Shown here one piece after another: positions 16,149 to 25,470 of a stretch of 64,000 nucleotides of DNA. The notes below the pieces were generated by a model. That model ran no database searches. It saw nothing but the letters and a program-made list of their open reading frames with translations, and had not been told where the DNA came from. This DNA is from CAYOBW01 sp964402115 (lineage in GTDB: Bacteria > Verrucomicrobiota > Kiritimatiellia > UBA8416 > CAYOBW01), in assembly GCA_964402115.1 (NCBI GenBank), contig CAYOBW010000005.1:10876-74875 (forward strand), given 5' to 3'. The stretch's first letter is position 1. Each line of letters opens with the position of its first letter. The position numbers and the translations under genes are program-made.

Positions 16149-19100
16149 CTACTCAAGCCGCACCCGCCCCCTGAAAAACACGCGCTCCGGCACGGCGCCG
16201 GTGTACACACTCCAGCCGCCGGTGGCGGGCACGCGGACATGGCCGGGGACGCCGGCCCACTCCGGCGGCAGCTGCCCCGCGGAGAGCAGGTCGTACCACC
16301 GCTGACGCCCGCCGGCATCCGGTCCCGGCAGCACGGTCCGATACGCAATGCGTCGGGCGCCGTTCGTGACGACGACGTGCAGCGCGAAGACATCCCGCCC
16401 ATCCTTCGGATCCGTGCCCGCCACGTACTCGCCGTGATTCGAAATGCCGTCGCCGTCCCAGTCCTCCAGCGCACCCCCCGCGACGGCGTTGGTGGCGCCG
16501 AAACTCTCGATTTCCCAACGATCCGGCAGCGCGTCGGCATCCGCATCCTGCGCGCTGGGCGGCAGGTACTGGTAAGCCGTGACAGTATCATGGATCGCCA
16601 CCGCCTGGTAAGCCGCACGCAGCCAATCGGCCGACCGGCTCACGTGTGACAGCCTGAGCTCATCCAGCCGCCCGTTGAACCGGCCCGTCGGCGTGCCGGC
16701 GGCATTGAGACACCCGAACAGCGGCGCGTGTGCCAGGCTCAGCGCGGCCAGCGGCCGCGCGGCGTGCACGGCCACGCCGTTCAGGTACGGGGTGAACGCA
16801 CCGCCATGCAGCGTGAGCGCGAGATGCTGCCAGGCGCCAATTGCGGCGGGGGTCGTCACGATGTCGGCGCCGCCCAGGCTGAAACCCCAGGTCGGGGTGC
16901 GACCGCCGTACAGGCGGATCTGCAGGCGGGCACTGCCGGACACAGCCCCGAAAACCGTGTTGGTCTGGCTCGCGGCGGGACGTGCCCAGAAGCTGACCGT
17001 CATGTCGGCCTGGTGTGCCTGGTACCACGCCGCGTCGAGGCCCGGGGCCAGGTACGCCGCGCTGCCGTCCAGAGTCCGCCCGCCAGCCACGGCCCCCTCG
17101 CCCGCCGTGCTGCCGTGGTCGGCCATGGCCACTCCCGCCGCGGAGTCGGCGAGCCCGGCGGACAGGTGCCAGACGCCGGCGTAGCCCTCCGACCACGCCG
17201 AGCCGTCGGTCGTGTAGGGCGGCGCCTGCGCCAGCGCCGGGTCGCCCCAGTACGCGCAGGCCTGCGTGCCGCCGGGCGGCAGCGCGGGCAGGCGCAGCCA
17301 GACCACGGCTTCGCCGTTCGTGTTCCACGACTCGATTTCGTAAGGCAGAAAGGCGGTCTCGCCGGCGTCGGTGAAACGCAGGTCCAACCCGCGCGGCGAG
17401 GCGAACTGCCGGTAATCGAAACCGGGAATCCGCGCGCCCAACCGCACCTGCGCGACGAAACCTGCCAGCGTCTCCGTGCCCGGGCGCCCCGCAAAAGCGA
17501 TCCTGAGCTTGTGCGTGCCTCGGTCCGGCGGCAGGCCGTAGACGGTGACCGTGCGCAGCCGCGAGGTGCAGACCACGCCGGCCGTGTCGGTCAGTTCGGC
17601 CGCCAGCGTATAGGTCCCCTCCGCGTTCAACGCCGCGGGAAACGCCTCGAACGGCGCGGCGGTCGCCACGGCGGCGGGCGTGCCGTTGACCAGGAACCGC
17701 ACGCGGCCGATGCCCGGCACCCGTTCCGCGTCAACCGCCGCCGTGACGGGAGACGTCAGCGGGGCGTACAGCACGGCGCCGTCCAGCGGATAGGTCAGGC
17801 TGACCACCCGCGGCGGCCCGCCCGGCGTCGGATCGGCGGCGGCCTGCCAGCGGGCGGGATCGTTGCCATTGGCGGCCTGGAGGCGGCGGGCAAGCGAACT
17901 GCCGCCGCCGGCCGCCGCGGCCGGCCACGGCGCCACGGCAACGTAGGCCACTTCGTCCACGACCACCCAGGAGACGGAATCGCCCGGCACGTCCGGCGCC
18001 TGCGGCCGTTCGAGCGCAAGCCGCTCGCCAGCGCGGTCCAGGGCACCGTCGAACGGACCCGCGAGATGCACGGGCAGGCCGGTCAGCGCGTACGTCGCGC
18101 GGAACGCCGCCAGAGCCGCCGCGTTCGTGGCGGGGTCGAACCCGACAACCGCCAGGTATGCGCCCGCGGCCAGGACCAGGCCGGTGGGGAAGGTGTAGCC
18201 CAGGCCGCTCAGCCGCCACGGCCCCGCCTCGGTCCACAGCGCGAGGGGCCTATCCGACGTATTCGCCACTTCGACAAAAGCCGCGGCGCGATCCGACGCA
18301 CCGCCGGCCGGCTCGTACATGACCTCGCTGATGACGACTCCCGCCGGCGGCGCCACGTTGGCGGCGGCGGGCGTTGGCGTCAGCACGAACCCATACGCGC
18401 CGCCGTCCGGATAGCGGCCCCAGGTGGCGCCGTTCTCCTGCCCCGCGAACCGCACGCCGTCCACGACACGGTCCGTGCCATCCCCCGGCAGGCAGGAAAG
18501 GAAGAGCGCCTCGCCCGCCTTGTCGAGACCGAAGCCCGACCCGTTCACCCGGTTGGTGTGGAAGAGCGTGTTTTCGCTCAGGTAGAGGAAACCGCCGGCG
18601 GGGATGACCGCGGCGGCGGGCAGGCGCGCCTTGCGCAGGTCGTCCGCGCTGTCGCTGAGATACCACCCGCCCACGGCTGCCGGCTGGGCCAACGGGTTGT
18701 ACAGCTCGATCCAGTCGTCGGAGTCGGCGGGCGGCGGCAGCCCCGTGTCCGTGTGCGCGGCGAATTCGTTGATGACGACGGCTGCGGCCGGCGCGGGGTC
18801 GGCGGCGCCGGGCGAGCCATCGAGCAGCGTCCCCTGCCGCCAGTTGCGCGCGCTGTCGAGTGCGCCGTCCACCTGGTTGGTCAGCACCAGCGGCACGAGC
18901 GCATGCCCGGCGCCGTCGGACGCGGCCGGCCAGCCGGGGCCAGCGCCGTAGGCGAAGTCGGCCAGCGCGCGTCCCAGCCCATCGCGCAGGACCAGGCGCT
19001 CGCCGCCGTCCGCCAAGCTGGTGAGCGGGAAACTGTGCAACCGCTGGTAGGCGCCCGCGATGCGCGGCACGGCCGCCGGGTAGCGGCGCGCAAAGGCGGC

Positions 19101-21854
19101 GGGGTTCCGGACGATCAGCGCGCACGCGCCCGGCGCCAGCGCGACGAGGGCCGTGTTCGTGTGTGCGTAGCGGATGCCCGTGTCGAAGGACAGCCCGGCC
19201 AGGCCGACCGTGCGGGCGCCGGTGTTCGCGAACTCGATGAACTCGAAGTCGGCCGCCGACTCCGCGACGTTGGTCTCCGCGCCGCGGGGCGGGCGCGGCG
19301 CGTACATGATCTCGGTGATGCGCAGCGGTGCGGGCGCGGCGGGCACGAAGACCGCCTCCGTGAGCGCGCTCCAAACGCCGGCATCGAGCGCCCGCGCTTT
19401 CAGGCGGACGGCATGGGGCAGCGTCACGCTGCCGCCGCAGAGCGTGCCCGCGGGATTGCCGGTCGCTGGATCCCGCGGATCCGTGCCGTCGAGCGTGTAG
19501 TAGACGGGGCGGGCGGACTCGAACGTCAGCGCGGCGCCGTCCGGGAAAGCGCCGCCGTGCTGCCGCACGCCGTTCAGCAGGCACTCGGGCGCGGGGGTAG
19601 CGGGGTAGAGGCCGCGGGCGGCGAGCTGGCCGAGCACGTTGGCGCCGCGGAGGGGGAAGTAGTTGTTCAGGAGATCCTGCATGTGCGCGACCCATTCGGG
19701 CTGGTAATGCGGCTCGCAGTTGTCGCCCCAGCGCGCGGCCTCCGCCAGCATGGCCCGTTCGACCTCCTCCACCCGGGCCTGGAAGATGGCCGCGGCGCCC
19801 GCGGCGCTGAGCGGCCCGGCGTTGAAGAAGTGGCGGTGGACGCGATCGGCGAAGCGCAGGCGGTACGCGGGGTTGGCCCGGAGGTTCTGGTGGAGCTCCG
19901 TCGGACCGCCCGCGTCGTCCTTCCCGGTCACGTTGCAGGTCAGCGCACCGGCGAGGGAGGGATCGGTGAAACTCGTCTCCAGGATGTGCTCCACGTCCCA
20001 GCTGTGATAGCGCCAGCGGCCGGCCGGATCCTCCCGGTTGCGGGTGGCGAACCAGTTCTTGTGCGCCCAGTCGTTGTTGCCGACGAAGAAGTTCAGCAGC
20101 AGGTAGTCGATGAACGCGTCCACGTCGAGCACGGCCGCCACAGCCGCGTAGTTGGTCGTGACGGACAGGTCGCGCCGCGACAACGCCAGCATGGCCAGCA
20201 GGTGCGCGTCGTCGCCGTTGGTGAGGTTGTCGTTGTACGGATCGCCGTCGTGGTCGTCATCCGCGGCACTGGTGTCGTTGGAGACGTGCTTGATCGAATC
20301 GTAAGCGTCGTCGTTGCCGCCGAAGTACTGCGCGGCGAAGTGTTCGTCGGGACGCTCGTGCAGCTCGTAGACGCCCCAGTAGAGCCCATTGAGATAGAGG
20401 TGCACGAAGCGGCTGTGCGGCGCGGCGCGGTTGTCGGACATGGCGTTCTGCAGGTCGGAGCCGAGCGCGTCGGTGATGAGCTTCGGAGCCGTGCGCTGGA
20501 TGGCGCTCTGCGCGTGGTGCCAGCTCCAGGCCAGGTGCGCGTCCAGCACCAGCGTGTCGAACGAAGATGCGGCGTCCGCCCCGAAGACGGGGTAGTTCAG
20601 CCTGGCGGGGCCGTACTCCTCGCGAAAGGCCACGCGCAGCGACAGCTTGTCGCTCTTCCAGCGGTCGGCGCTGGTGCCGCCGATGCCGCCGCCCACCACG
20701 TGCACGCTGCCGTTGAGTGCGAACGCCTCCGCCCGATCCGGCGTGAAGAACTCCATGGAGACCGGGCGCTTGACGTCGCTCTCGCCCACGGGATCGGCGT
20801 AGATCCCCTGCCAGGGCACGAGGCCGTCGGGCAGCGCGGGACCGGGCGCATTGCTCCACCAGTTGCTCCAATCGGTCACGAGGGAGACCGCGGGCAAGTC
20901 GAGCAGGGCGTCCTTCAGGTTGAAAGCGCGCCCCTGCGCGTCGCTCAGCACGGTGTTCGTCAGGGCCGGATTGACGGCCCAGTCCGGGCCGGCGTGACCC
21001 CAGTTCCCGTAGGCGGGCAAGCCCGCGCCGCTTTGGCGCAGCACGTCTGCGAGGAACAGGTAGGTTTGGGTGTCCACATCGCTGGCCGCGTAGCCGGGCA
21101 GGAAGGCCGCCGCCCGCAGGACCGTACTGCGCGCGATGCGAACGGGCACGGTGTAGACCTGGCCCTTGCCGGAAGTCGGCGTAGAGCCGTCGGTCGTGTA
21201 GCGGATGACGGCACCGGTTGTCGCGCACGCGATGACGACATCGAAGGCGTTGGTGTAGAACCCGCGGTCGCGGCTGAAAGACGTATCGGCGACGTAGCCC
21301 GCGAACGCGCCGTCGTTGGCGGCGCCGGGCGTGGGGTGGCTGAAATAGCGCGGCGTGCCGGCGGCGTCGAGCCCGTACGAGATATCCTCCCGCTGCTCCG
21401 GGAAAGCGGGCGCGTACGCGTGCTCCACGGTCGCGCCATCCGGCCGCACGAGGGCCAGGTACTCGCCATCGCCGTCGAGTTTGAAGGAGGCGTGCAGCTC
21501 GTTGCTGACCACGCTGACCTTGCCGCCGTCGGCCCAGACCAGCAGGAAGCCGTTGGCCGGGAGGGTTGTGGGCGGGAAGACCCACTTGGCGGGGTCCGCC
21601 ACAGCGTCGGTCAGATGCCATCCGGTCAGATCCACGGCGGCGGCGGAGCGGTTGCGGATCTCGATCCAGTCGTCGGTTTTGCCGAGGGCGTTCGTGAGCG
21701 ATCCCCCGTTGAGAGCCACGAACTCGTTGATGACCACGTCACCCGCCGAGGCTGTCGCAGCGACCGTCAGCCACACCGCCGCGCACAACGCGATCGCACC
21801 GCGCAGGGCACGACAGCGAGGGGGTTCCGACGGAGTGTTGGCCGTTTTCCGCAT
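16149..21854 (-). CDS. Giant secreted lamin-tail / CotH / LamG multidomain protein
   Basis: A 1901-residue secreted protein. After a signal peptide (to about residue 37) come a lamin-tail domain (VVINEFVALNGG), a chitobiase-like C-terminal domain (IRYTTDGSTPT) and a CotH kinase-like domain with LNGLYWGVYELHERPDE and YHSWDVEHILE. A second YYTLDGTDP domain and three more lamin-tail domains follow (ITEIMYAP, VVINEFAAHT, VISEVMYEP). The C-terminal third has an Ig-like segment, DUF2341 (RIAFAGRPGTE), a LamG/concanavalin-type domain (MTVSFWARP) and a calcium-binding-type tail (DADADALPDRWE, DWDGDGISNHGEY). This architecture is frequent in PVC bacteria. CotH homologues phosphorylate proteins, but function here is unknown. 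It heads the operon with GH2 and GH5-like enzymes, so a role in binding glycans at the surface is plausible. Confidence 0.88.
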   Translation of the reverse strand: MRKTANTPSEPPRCRALRGAIALCAAVWLTVAATASAGDVVINEFVALNGGSLTNALGKTDDWIEIRNRSAAAVDLTGWHLTDAVADPAKWVFPPTTLPANGFLLVWADGGKVSVVSNELHASFKLDGDGEYLALVRPDGATVEHAYAPAFPEQREDISYGLDAAGTPRYFSHPTPGAANDGAFAGYVADTSFSRDRGFYTNAFDVVIACATTGAVIRYTTDGSTPTSGKGQVYTVPVRIARSTVLRAAAFLPGYAASDVDTQTYLFLADVLRQSGAGLPAYGNWGHAGPDWAVNPALTNTVLSDAQGRAFNLKDALLDLPAVSLVTDWSNWWSNAPGPALPDGLVPWQGIYADPVGESDVKRPVSMEFFTPDRAEAFALNGSVHVVGGGIGGTSADRWKSDKLSLRVAFREEYGPARLNYPVFGADAASSFDTLVLDAHLAWSWHHAQSAIQRTAPKLITDALGSDLQNAMSDNRAAPHSRFVHLYLNGLYWGVYELHERPDEHFAAQYFGGNDDAYDSIKHVSNDTSAADDDHDGDPYNDNLTNGDDAHLLAMLALSRRDLSVTTNYAAVAAVLDVDAFIDYLLLNFFVGNNDWAHKNWFATRNREDPAGRWRYHSWDVEHILETSFTDPSLAGALTCNVTGKDDAGGPTELHQNLRANPAYRLRFADRVHRHFFNAGPLSAAGAAAIFQARVEEVERAMLAEAARWGDNCEPHYQPEWVAHMQDLLNNYFPLRGANVLGQLAARGLYPATPAPECLLNGVRQHGGAFPDGAALTFESARPVYYTLDGTDPRDPATGNPAGTLCGGSVTLPHAVRLKARALDAGVWSALTEAVFVPAAPAPLRITEIMYAPRPPRGAETNVAESAADFEFIEFANTGARTVGLAGLSFDTGIRYAHTNTALVALAPGACALIVRNPAAFARRYPAAVPRIAGAYQRLHSFPLTSLADGGERLVLRDGLGRALADFAYGAGPGWPAASDGAGHALVPLVLTNQVDGALDSARNWRQGTLLDGSPGAADPAPAAAVVINEFAAHTDTGLPPPADSDDWIELYNPLAQPAAVGGWYLSDSADDLRKARLPAAAVIPAGGFLYLSENTLFHTNRVNGSGFGLDKAGEALFLSCLPGDGTDRVVDGVRFAGQENGATWGRYPDGGAYGFVLTPTPAAANVAPPAGVVISEVMYEPAGGASDRAAAFVEVANTSDRPLALWTEAGPWRLSGLGYTFPTGLVLAAGAYLAVVGFDPATNAAALAAFRATYALTGLPVHLAGPFDGALDRAGERLALERPQAPDVPGDSVSWVVVDEVAYVAVAPWPAAAAGGGSSLARRLQAANGNDPARWQAAADPTPGGPPRVVSLTYPLDGAVLYAPLTSPVTAAVDAERVPGIGRVRFLVNGTPAAVATAAPFEAFPAALNAEGTYTLAAELTDTAGVVCTSRLRTVTVYGLPPDRGTHKLRIAFAGRPGTETLAGFVAQVRLGARIPGFDYRQFASPRGLDLRFTDAGETAFLPYEIESWNTNGEAVVWLRLPALPPGGTQACAYWGDPALAQAPPYTTDGSAWSEGYAGVWHLSAGLADSAAGVAMADHGSTAGEGAVAGGRTLDGSAAYLAPGLDAAWYQAHQADMTVSFWARPAASQTNTVFGAVSGSARLQIRLYGGRTPTWGFSLGGADIVTTPAAIGAWQHLALTLHGGAFTPYLNGVAVHAARPLAALSLAHAPLFGCLNAAGTPTGRFNGRLDELRLSHVSRSADWLRAAYQAVAIHDTVTAYQYLPPSAQDADADALPDRWEIESFGATNAVAGGALEDWDGDGISNHGEYVAGTDPKDGRDVFALHVVVTNGARRIAYRTVLPGPDAGGRQRWYDLLSAGQLPPEWAGVPGHVRVPATGGWSVYTGAVPERVFFRGRVRLE

Positions 21855-22013
21855 CCCACGTAGCAAACCATGATCGCGTGCGGCGGTCAACGGTTTCGCC
21901 AGCCGGCGGAACGCCTTCGTTTGTTGTTGATTCGTGCTACGTTTCTTTGATACGTCATACGCCATGAACCACAGCGGCGTCTGAACAAGTAGGGGAAAGG
22001 AACAGGACGAAGA

Positions 22014-23141
22014 ATGAAACGCGCAGGGCTTGAGGCCTATATCGGCGGGCTGCTGCTTGTGGCGACGGCGCAGGGGCAGTCGGAAACGCACACGAATCTC
22101 CAGTCCGTAAACGGCAGCGGCGTCAGCGTTTGGGCGGGTTCGCATCCGTTCACCCTCCGGGGCGTCATCGTGAACGATCCCGAGGAGCTGCTGGACTTCA
22201 CGTGGGACCCGGGCGCCGAAACCGGCAACCGCATGGGGGCGGAGTGGCAGATGTTCATCCAGGCCGCGGCAGTCGGCGACACCGGCGGCACGGCCTGCTG
22301 GATCGGCCAGAACTACAGCAGCCTCGGCCCGTGGGTCCCGGCAGGCAACGCCTACGCCGCGGCGCAGTGGTCCAACGAGCTGTACCGTTTGAATTACGAC
22401 ACCAACACCCTGCGCCGCTTCCGCAAGGGAGATCTTGTCGAAGTGCGGGCCAACAAGTCGCTCTTTTACGGCGGGAAGCGCAACATCAACGAGTCGCACC
22501 GGGTCGCCCCCGCCAGCGACTTCACGGTTACGCTGGTGCAGGCCGACCATGGGTTGCCAGCTCCCGTCGTGCTGCGCCTGTCGGACTTCGTGACCGTGGA
22601 CGACGGCAATCCGGGAACGCGCGAGGATATCTTCGACCCCACCCGCCAGGCGGGCGGCGAGCGCTATCAAGGCCTGCGCGTGCGCCTCGAGTCCCTGCGC
22701 CTGGCGACCAACTCCTTCGCGGCGAGCGGCTGGGGCAAGACGAGCTGGGGGGAACGGCGCTGCACGGTCACGGATGGCGCAGGCCGGTTCTTCACCCTGA
22801 GAATGCCGCTGACCGACCTGGGACCGGCGCCAACCGATTGGTTCTCGGCCGTGGGCATTCTCAATCAGGAGTCGGGGTCCGGTTCGGACGGCACGTACGG
22901 CTACGAGTTGTTCGTGCAGAAGATCGGACCGACGCTGCGGCTGGCACGGAACGGCGCCAACATGCTCGTCTTCTGGTCGGCAGCGTTCACGAACTGCACC
23001 CTGGAATACGCCACCAGCCTGACGGCCACGGCGGCCTGGCAGCGCGTCGAGAGTGTGCCCGCGAGGGTGCTCGCCATCGAGGAGGTCCCCGCGGCGACAG
23101 GGTCGCCGGCCCGGTTCTACAGGCTGGTCGAGCAGGAATAG
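22014..23141 (+). CDS. Secreted protein of unknown function, first gene of the metal-transport operon
   Basis: A 375-residue protein with a short signal peptide (GGLLLVATAQGQ, cleavage near residue 22). I do not recognise its main domain (about 25-300), which contains many aromatic residues and blocks such as FTLRGVIVNDPEELLDFTWD and GTREDIFDPTR. The last 70 residues (NMLVFWSAAFTNCTLEYATS, then SPARFYRLVE) look like the small beta module that ends many PVC secreted proteins. The stop is 6 bases before the pseudopilin gene, and the following genes overlap, so it appears co-transcribed with a zinc/manganese-type ABC transporter. An extracytoplasmic binding or metal-related role is possible, but based only on position. 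Confidence 0.8.
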   Translation: MKRAGLEAYIGGLLLVATAQGQSETHTNLQSVNGSGVSVWAGSHPFTLRGVIVNDPEELLDFTWDPGAETGNRMGAEWQMFIQAAAVGDTGGTACWIGQNYSSLGPWVPAGNAYAAAQWSNELYRLNYDTNTLRRFRKGDLVEVRANKSLFYGGKRNINESHRVAPASDFTVTLVQADHGLPAPVVLRLSDFVTVDDGNPGTREDIFDPTRQAGGERYQGLRVRLESLRLATNSFAASGWGKTSWGERRCTVTDGAGRFFTLRMPLTDLGPAPTDWFSAVGILNQESGSGSDGTYGYELFVQKIGPTLRLARNGANMLVFWSAAFTNCTLEYATSLTATAAWQRVESVPARVLAIEEVPAATGSPARFYRLVEQE

Positions 23142-23147
23142 ACGCCC

Positions 23148-23870
23148 ATGCAAGGAGCGAGCGTGCGCCAGCGTTGCCAGCTGTGCGGAAGCCGTTGCCC
23201 ACCGGCGGGCCGGGGGCGCGCTTTGGGCTTGGTCCGCGCGCCGTCCACGCGGGGTTTCACGTTGCTGGAACTGCTGGTGGTCATGGTGGTGATCGGCCTC
23301 CTGGTCGGGCTCCTCTGCCCGGCGTTGTGGGCGGCGCGGGAGAAGTCACGCGTGACGAAGGTGAAGGCCGAACTGCGGCAGATCGATTTCGCGCTGGAGA
23401 TGTACTTCGTGGACCAGCACGGCTATCCGCCCGTTCGCGTCTCGTGCAATACGAGCGACAGGGACCACTGGTGCCAGCTGCCGCCCGAACTGGCGCAGGG
23501 CGGATACCTGCCGGGCGGCGGAAGCGACGGCATGTCGTGCGGCCTGGAGGATCCCTTCAACCGCGGTCGCACCTACAAATACGCGGCCATTGGCCCCTAC
23601 CTGTTGAACGGAGCGCGGCAGGATGAGAACTTCGCCATGTTCGTTCCCGACGACTTCCCCGCCTGTCAGAGCCCGGACGGCCGCTATCGCAGCGACACAG
23701 AGGCCCCGCTGGCATGGGTGGCGTGGAGTCTCGGCCCGCGCCAGAGTCTGCGGAAGGCCTTGAATGCGCGCGCGCCGATGCCGGCGTTCACGTGGTATCG
23801 AAAAGCAGGAGACGACGGCGTGATCGCGCGCATCAAACCACGAGAAGGGAGCGCTGTTCAGACACCATGA
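23148..23870 (+). CDS. Pseudopilin (GspG/PilE-like) in a metal-transport operon
   Basis: A pilin-like protein of about 240 residues. RG^FTLLELLVVMVVIGLLVGLL gives a perfect prepilin peptidase site with Glu+5, and the following ALWAAREKSRVTKVKAELRQ is the continuing N-terminal helix. GspG-like features follow (IDFALEMYFVDQHGYPP, a G-Y-L-P block). The leader is unusually long, 36 residues with four cysteines before the cleavage site, if the ATG at 23148 is used. GTG at 23163, with AAGGAG 5 bases upstream, is a good alternative. It overlaps the substrate-binding protein gene as ATGA. PVC genomes carry many stand-alone pseudopilin-like proteins; why one sits in a transporter operon is not known. 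Confidence 0.85.
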   Translation: MQGASVRQRCQLCGSRCPPAGRGRALGLVRAPSTRGFTLLELLVVMVVIGLLVGLLCPALWAAREKSRVTKVKAELRQIDFALEMYFVDQHGYPPVRVSCNTSDRDHWCQLPPELAQGGYLPGGGSDGMSCGLEDPFNRGRTYKYAAIGPYLLNGARQDENFAMFVPDDFPACQSPDGRYRSDTEAPLAWVAWSLGPRQSLRKALNARAPMPAFTWYRKAGDDGVIARIKPREGSAVQTP

Positions 23871-24679
23871 GAACAAGCAACATCGCCCTGTGGCTGTTCT
23901 GCGCGACCGTTCCGTATCCGGCCCGCGCCGAGGCGGCAGCCGGGAGGGCGTCTGTCGTTGTGACAACGACCCTGATCGAGACAGCCGTGCGCGATCTCCT
24001 GGGCCCGGACATCCCCGTCGTGCGGCTGCTGCCGGCCGGGGCCTGCCCGGGGCACTTCGACCTCGATCCCGGCCATGCCGGGGCGCTTGCCGCCGCCACG
24101 CTCCTCGTGCGCCACGACTACCAGGCCGGCCTCGATGCAGGCGTCGCGAAGGCCGGCCTGGAGACGAGCCGCCTTGTCAGCGTCTCTTCACGTCCGGCGT
24201 TCACCATCCCCAGCAACTACGTGGCCATGTGCGAGGAATTGGCGGCACGCTTCACGCAGACGTGGCCGGACCAGGCCGCCGGCATCCGCACACAGCTGGC
24301 CGAGGTGCGGCGCAAGGCGGCGGCGGAGGGGCAGCGGCAGGCCAGCCGGGCGGAACGCCTGGCGCTCCGCAAGGCGCTGTGCGCGCGCTACCAGCGCGAT
24401 TTCTGCCAGTGGTTGGGGCTGAACGCGGTGGCCGTCTTCCAGGCCGGGGCCGATGAGTCCGCCTGGCAGCTCAACCGAGCCGTCGATATGGCGAAAGCGG
24501 CGGGGGCGGAAGTCGTGATCGGCAACCGGCAGTGGGGGCCCCGTCACTTGCAGGCGCTGACCGAGGCCGCGGGCTTGCCTGGCATCATGCTCAGCAACTT
24601 CCCCGACGACGGAGAGGCGGGCGCCTATTGGAGGCTCCTGGACGCGAACGTGACGGCCCTGCTGAAGGGTCTGCCATGA
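23867..24679 (+). CDS. Metal ABC transporter substrate-binding protein (ZnuA/TroA-like)
   Basis: A 270-residue periplasmic binding protein with signal peptide MRTSNIALWLFCATVPYPARA. Its layout is that of cluster 9 (ZnuA/TroA) proteins: VVVTTTLIETAVRDLLG at the start, an early His (GHFDLDPGHAGAL) in place of the usual DPHxxEP, LVRHDYQAGLD, and a C-terminal domain with VVIGNRQWGPRHLQALTEAAG. The long central helix (about 150-185) is typical. The metal-binding histidines are not in the exact canonical motif, so zinc versus manganese or another metal cannot be settled. It overlaps both neighbours by 4 bases (ATGA at 23867 and at 24676). Confidence 0.8.
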   Translation: MRTSNIALWLFCATVPYPARAEAAAGRASVVVTTTLIETAVRDLLGPDIPVVRLLPAGACPGHFDLDPGHAGALAAATLLVRHDYQAGLDAGVAKAGLETSRLVSVSSRPAFTIPSNYVAMCEELAARFTQTWPDQAAGIRTQLAEVRRKAAAEGQRQASRAERLALRKALCARYQRDFCQWLGLNAVAVFQAGADESAWQLNRAVDMAKAAGAEVVIGNRQWGPRHLQALTEAAGLPGIMLSNFPDDGEAGAYWRLLDANVTALLKGLP

Positions 24680-25470
24680 CTCCCGCGGTGGAGCTGCGGG
24701 AGCTGACCGTCCGGCAGCGTCACACGGTCATCCTGGACGCGATCTCGCTGGACGTTCCCGGGGGCGCCTTCCTGGCGATCCTGGGCCCGAACGGCGCGGG
24801 CAAGACGACCCTGCTTAACGCCGTCGCCGCTTTCACGCCCTTCTCGGGGCGGCTCAGGGTCCTGGGCCAGGAGGTAGCCACGCTCTCGCCGTTCGCCCGC
24901 GGCCGCCTGCGGCGTCACATCGGCTACGTGCCGCAGTTGCAGGCGCGTCCCGTCTCCGTCATGCCGCTCTCCGTGCGCGAGGTTGTGGAGATGGGTCGCG
25001 CAGGCGTCAGAGGCCCAGGCCGAGCGCTGACCCCGGCCGACCGGCTGATTTGCGACAACGTCATGCGCCAGGTGGAGCTCGAGGCCATCGCCGACCGCGC
25101 GTTCGGGGTCCTTTCCGGCGGCGAACAGCGCAAAGTCCACCTTGCGCGCGCCCTGGCGCAGGAACCGGCCCTGCTGCTCCTGGATGAGCCGGCCGGCCAC
25201 CTCGACCTGCGCTGGCAGGAAACCATCACGCAACTGGTCGGGCGGCTCTGGCGAACCGCGGGCCTGACCGTTATGATGGTGACCCACGATCCCCGGCACC
25301 TGCCCACCGGCATCACCCACGCGGCCATTCTGCGCGGCGGTCAGTTGCTGCGCGTGGGAACGCTGGCGGAAACCATGGACGCCGCCCTGCTCTCCGATGT
25401 GTACGGCCTGCGCCTGCGCGTCAGCGAGAGCGAAGGCCGGTACGTCGTTCTGCCGGAGACGCTGCGATGA
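24676..25470 (+). CDS. Metal ABC transporter ATP-binding protein (ZnuC-like)
   Basis: A 264-residue ABC ATPase. Walker A is GPNGAGKTT, the signature is VLSGGEQRKVHLARAL, Walker B is ALLLLDEPAGHLD and the switch His is in MVTHDPRH. It couples ATP hydrolysis to metal import through the permease encoded immediately downstream. The start overlaps the binding-protein stop (ATGA at 24676-24679) and the end overlaps the permease start (25467-25470). Confidence 0.93.
   Translation: MTPAVELRELTVRQRHTVILDAISLDVPGGAFLAILGPNGAGKTTLLNAVAAFTPFSGRLRVLGQEVATLSPFARGRLRRHIGYVPQLQARPVSVMPLSVREVVEMGRAGVRGPGRALTPADRLICDNVMRQVELEAIADRAFGVLSGGEQRKVHLARALAQEPALLLLDEPAGHLDLRWQETITQLVGRLWRTAGLTVMMVTHDPRHLPTGITHAAILRGGQLLRVGTLAETMDAALLSDVYGLRLRVSESEGRYVVLPETLR

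Noticed and set aside
21855..23153. Upstream extension of the giant lamin-tail frame
   Set aside because: It is antisense to the secreted protein at 22014-23141; the signal peptide begins at 21854.
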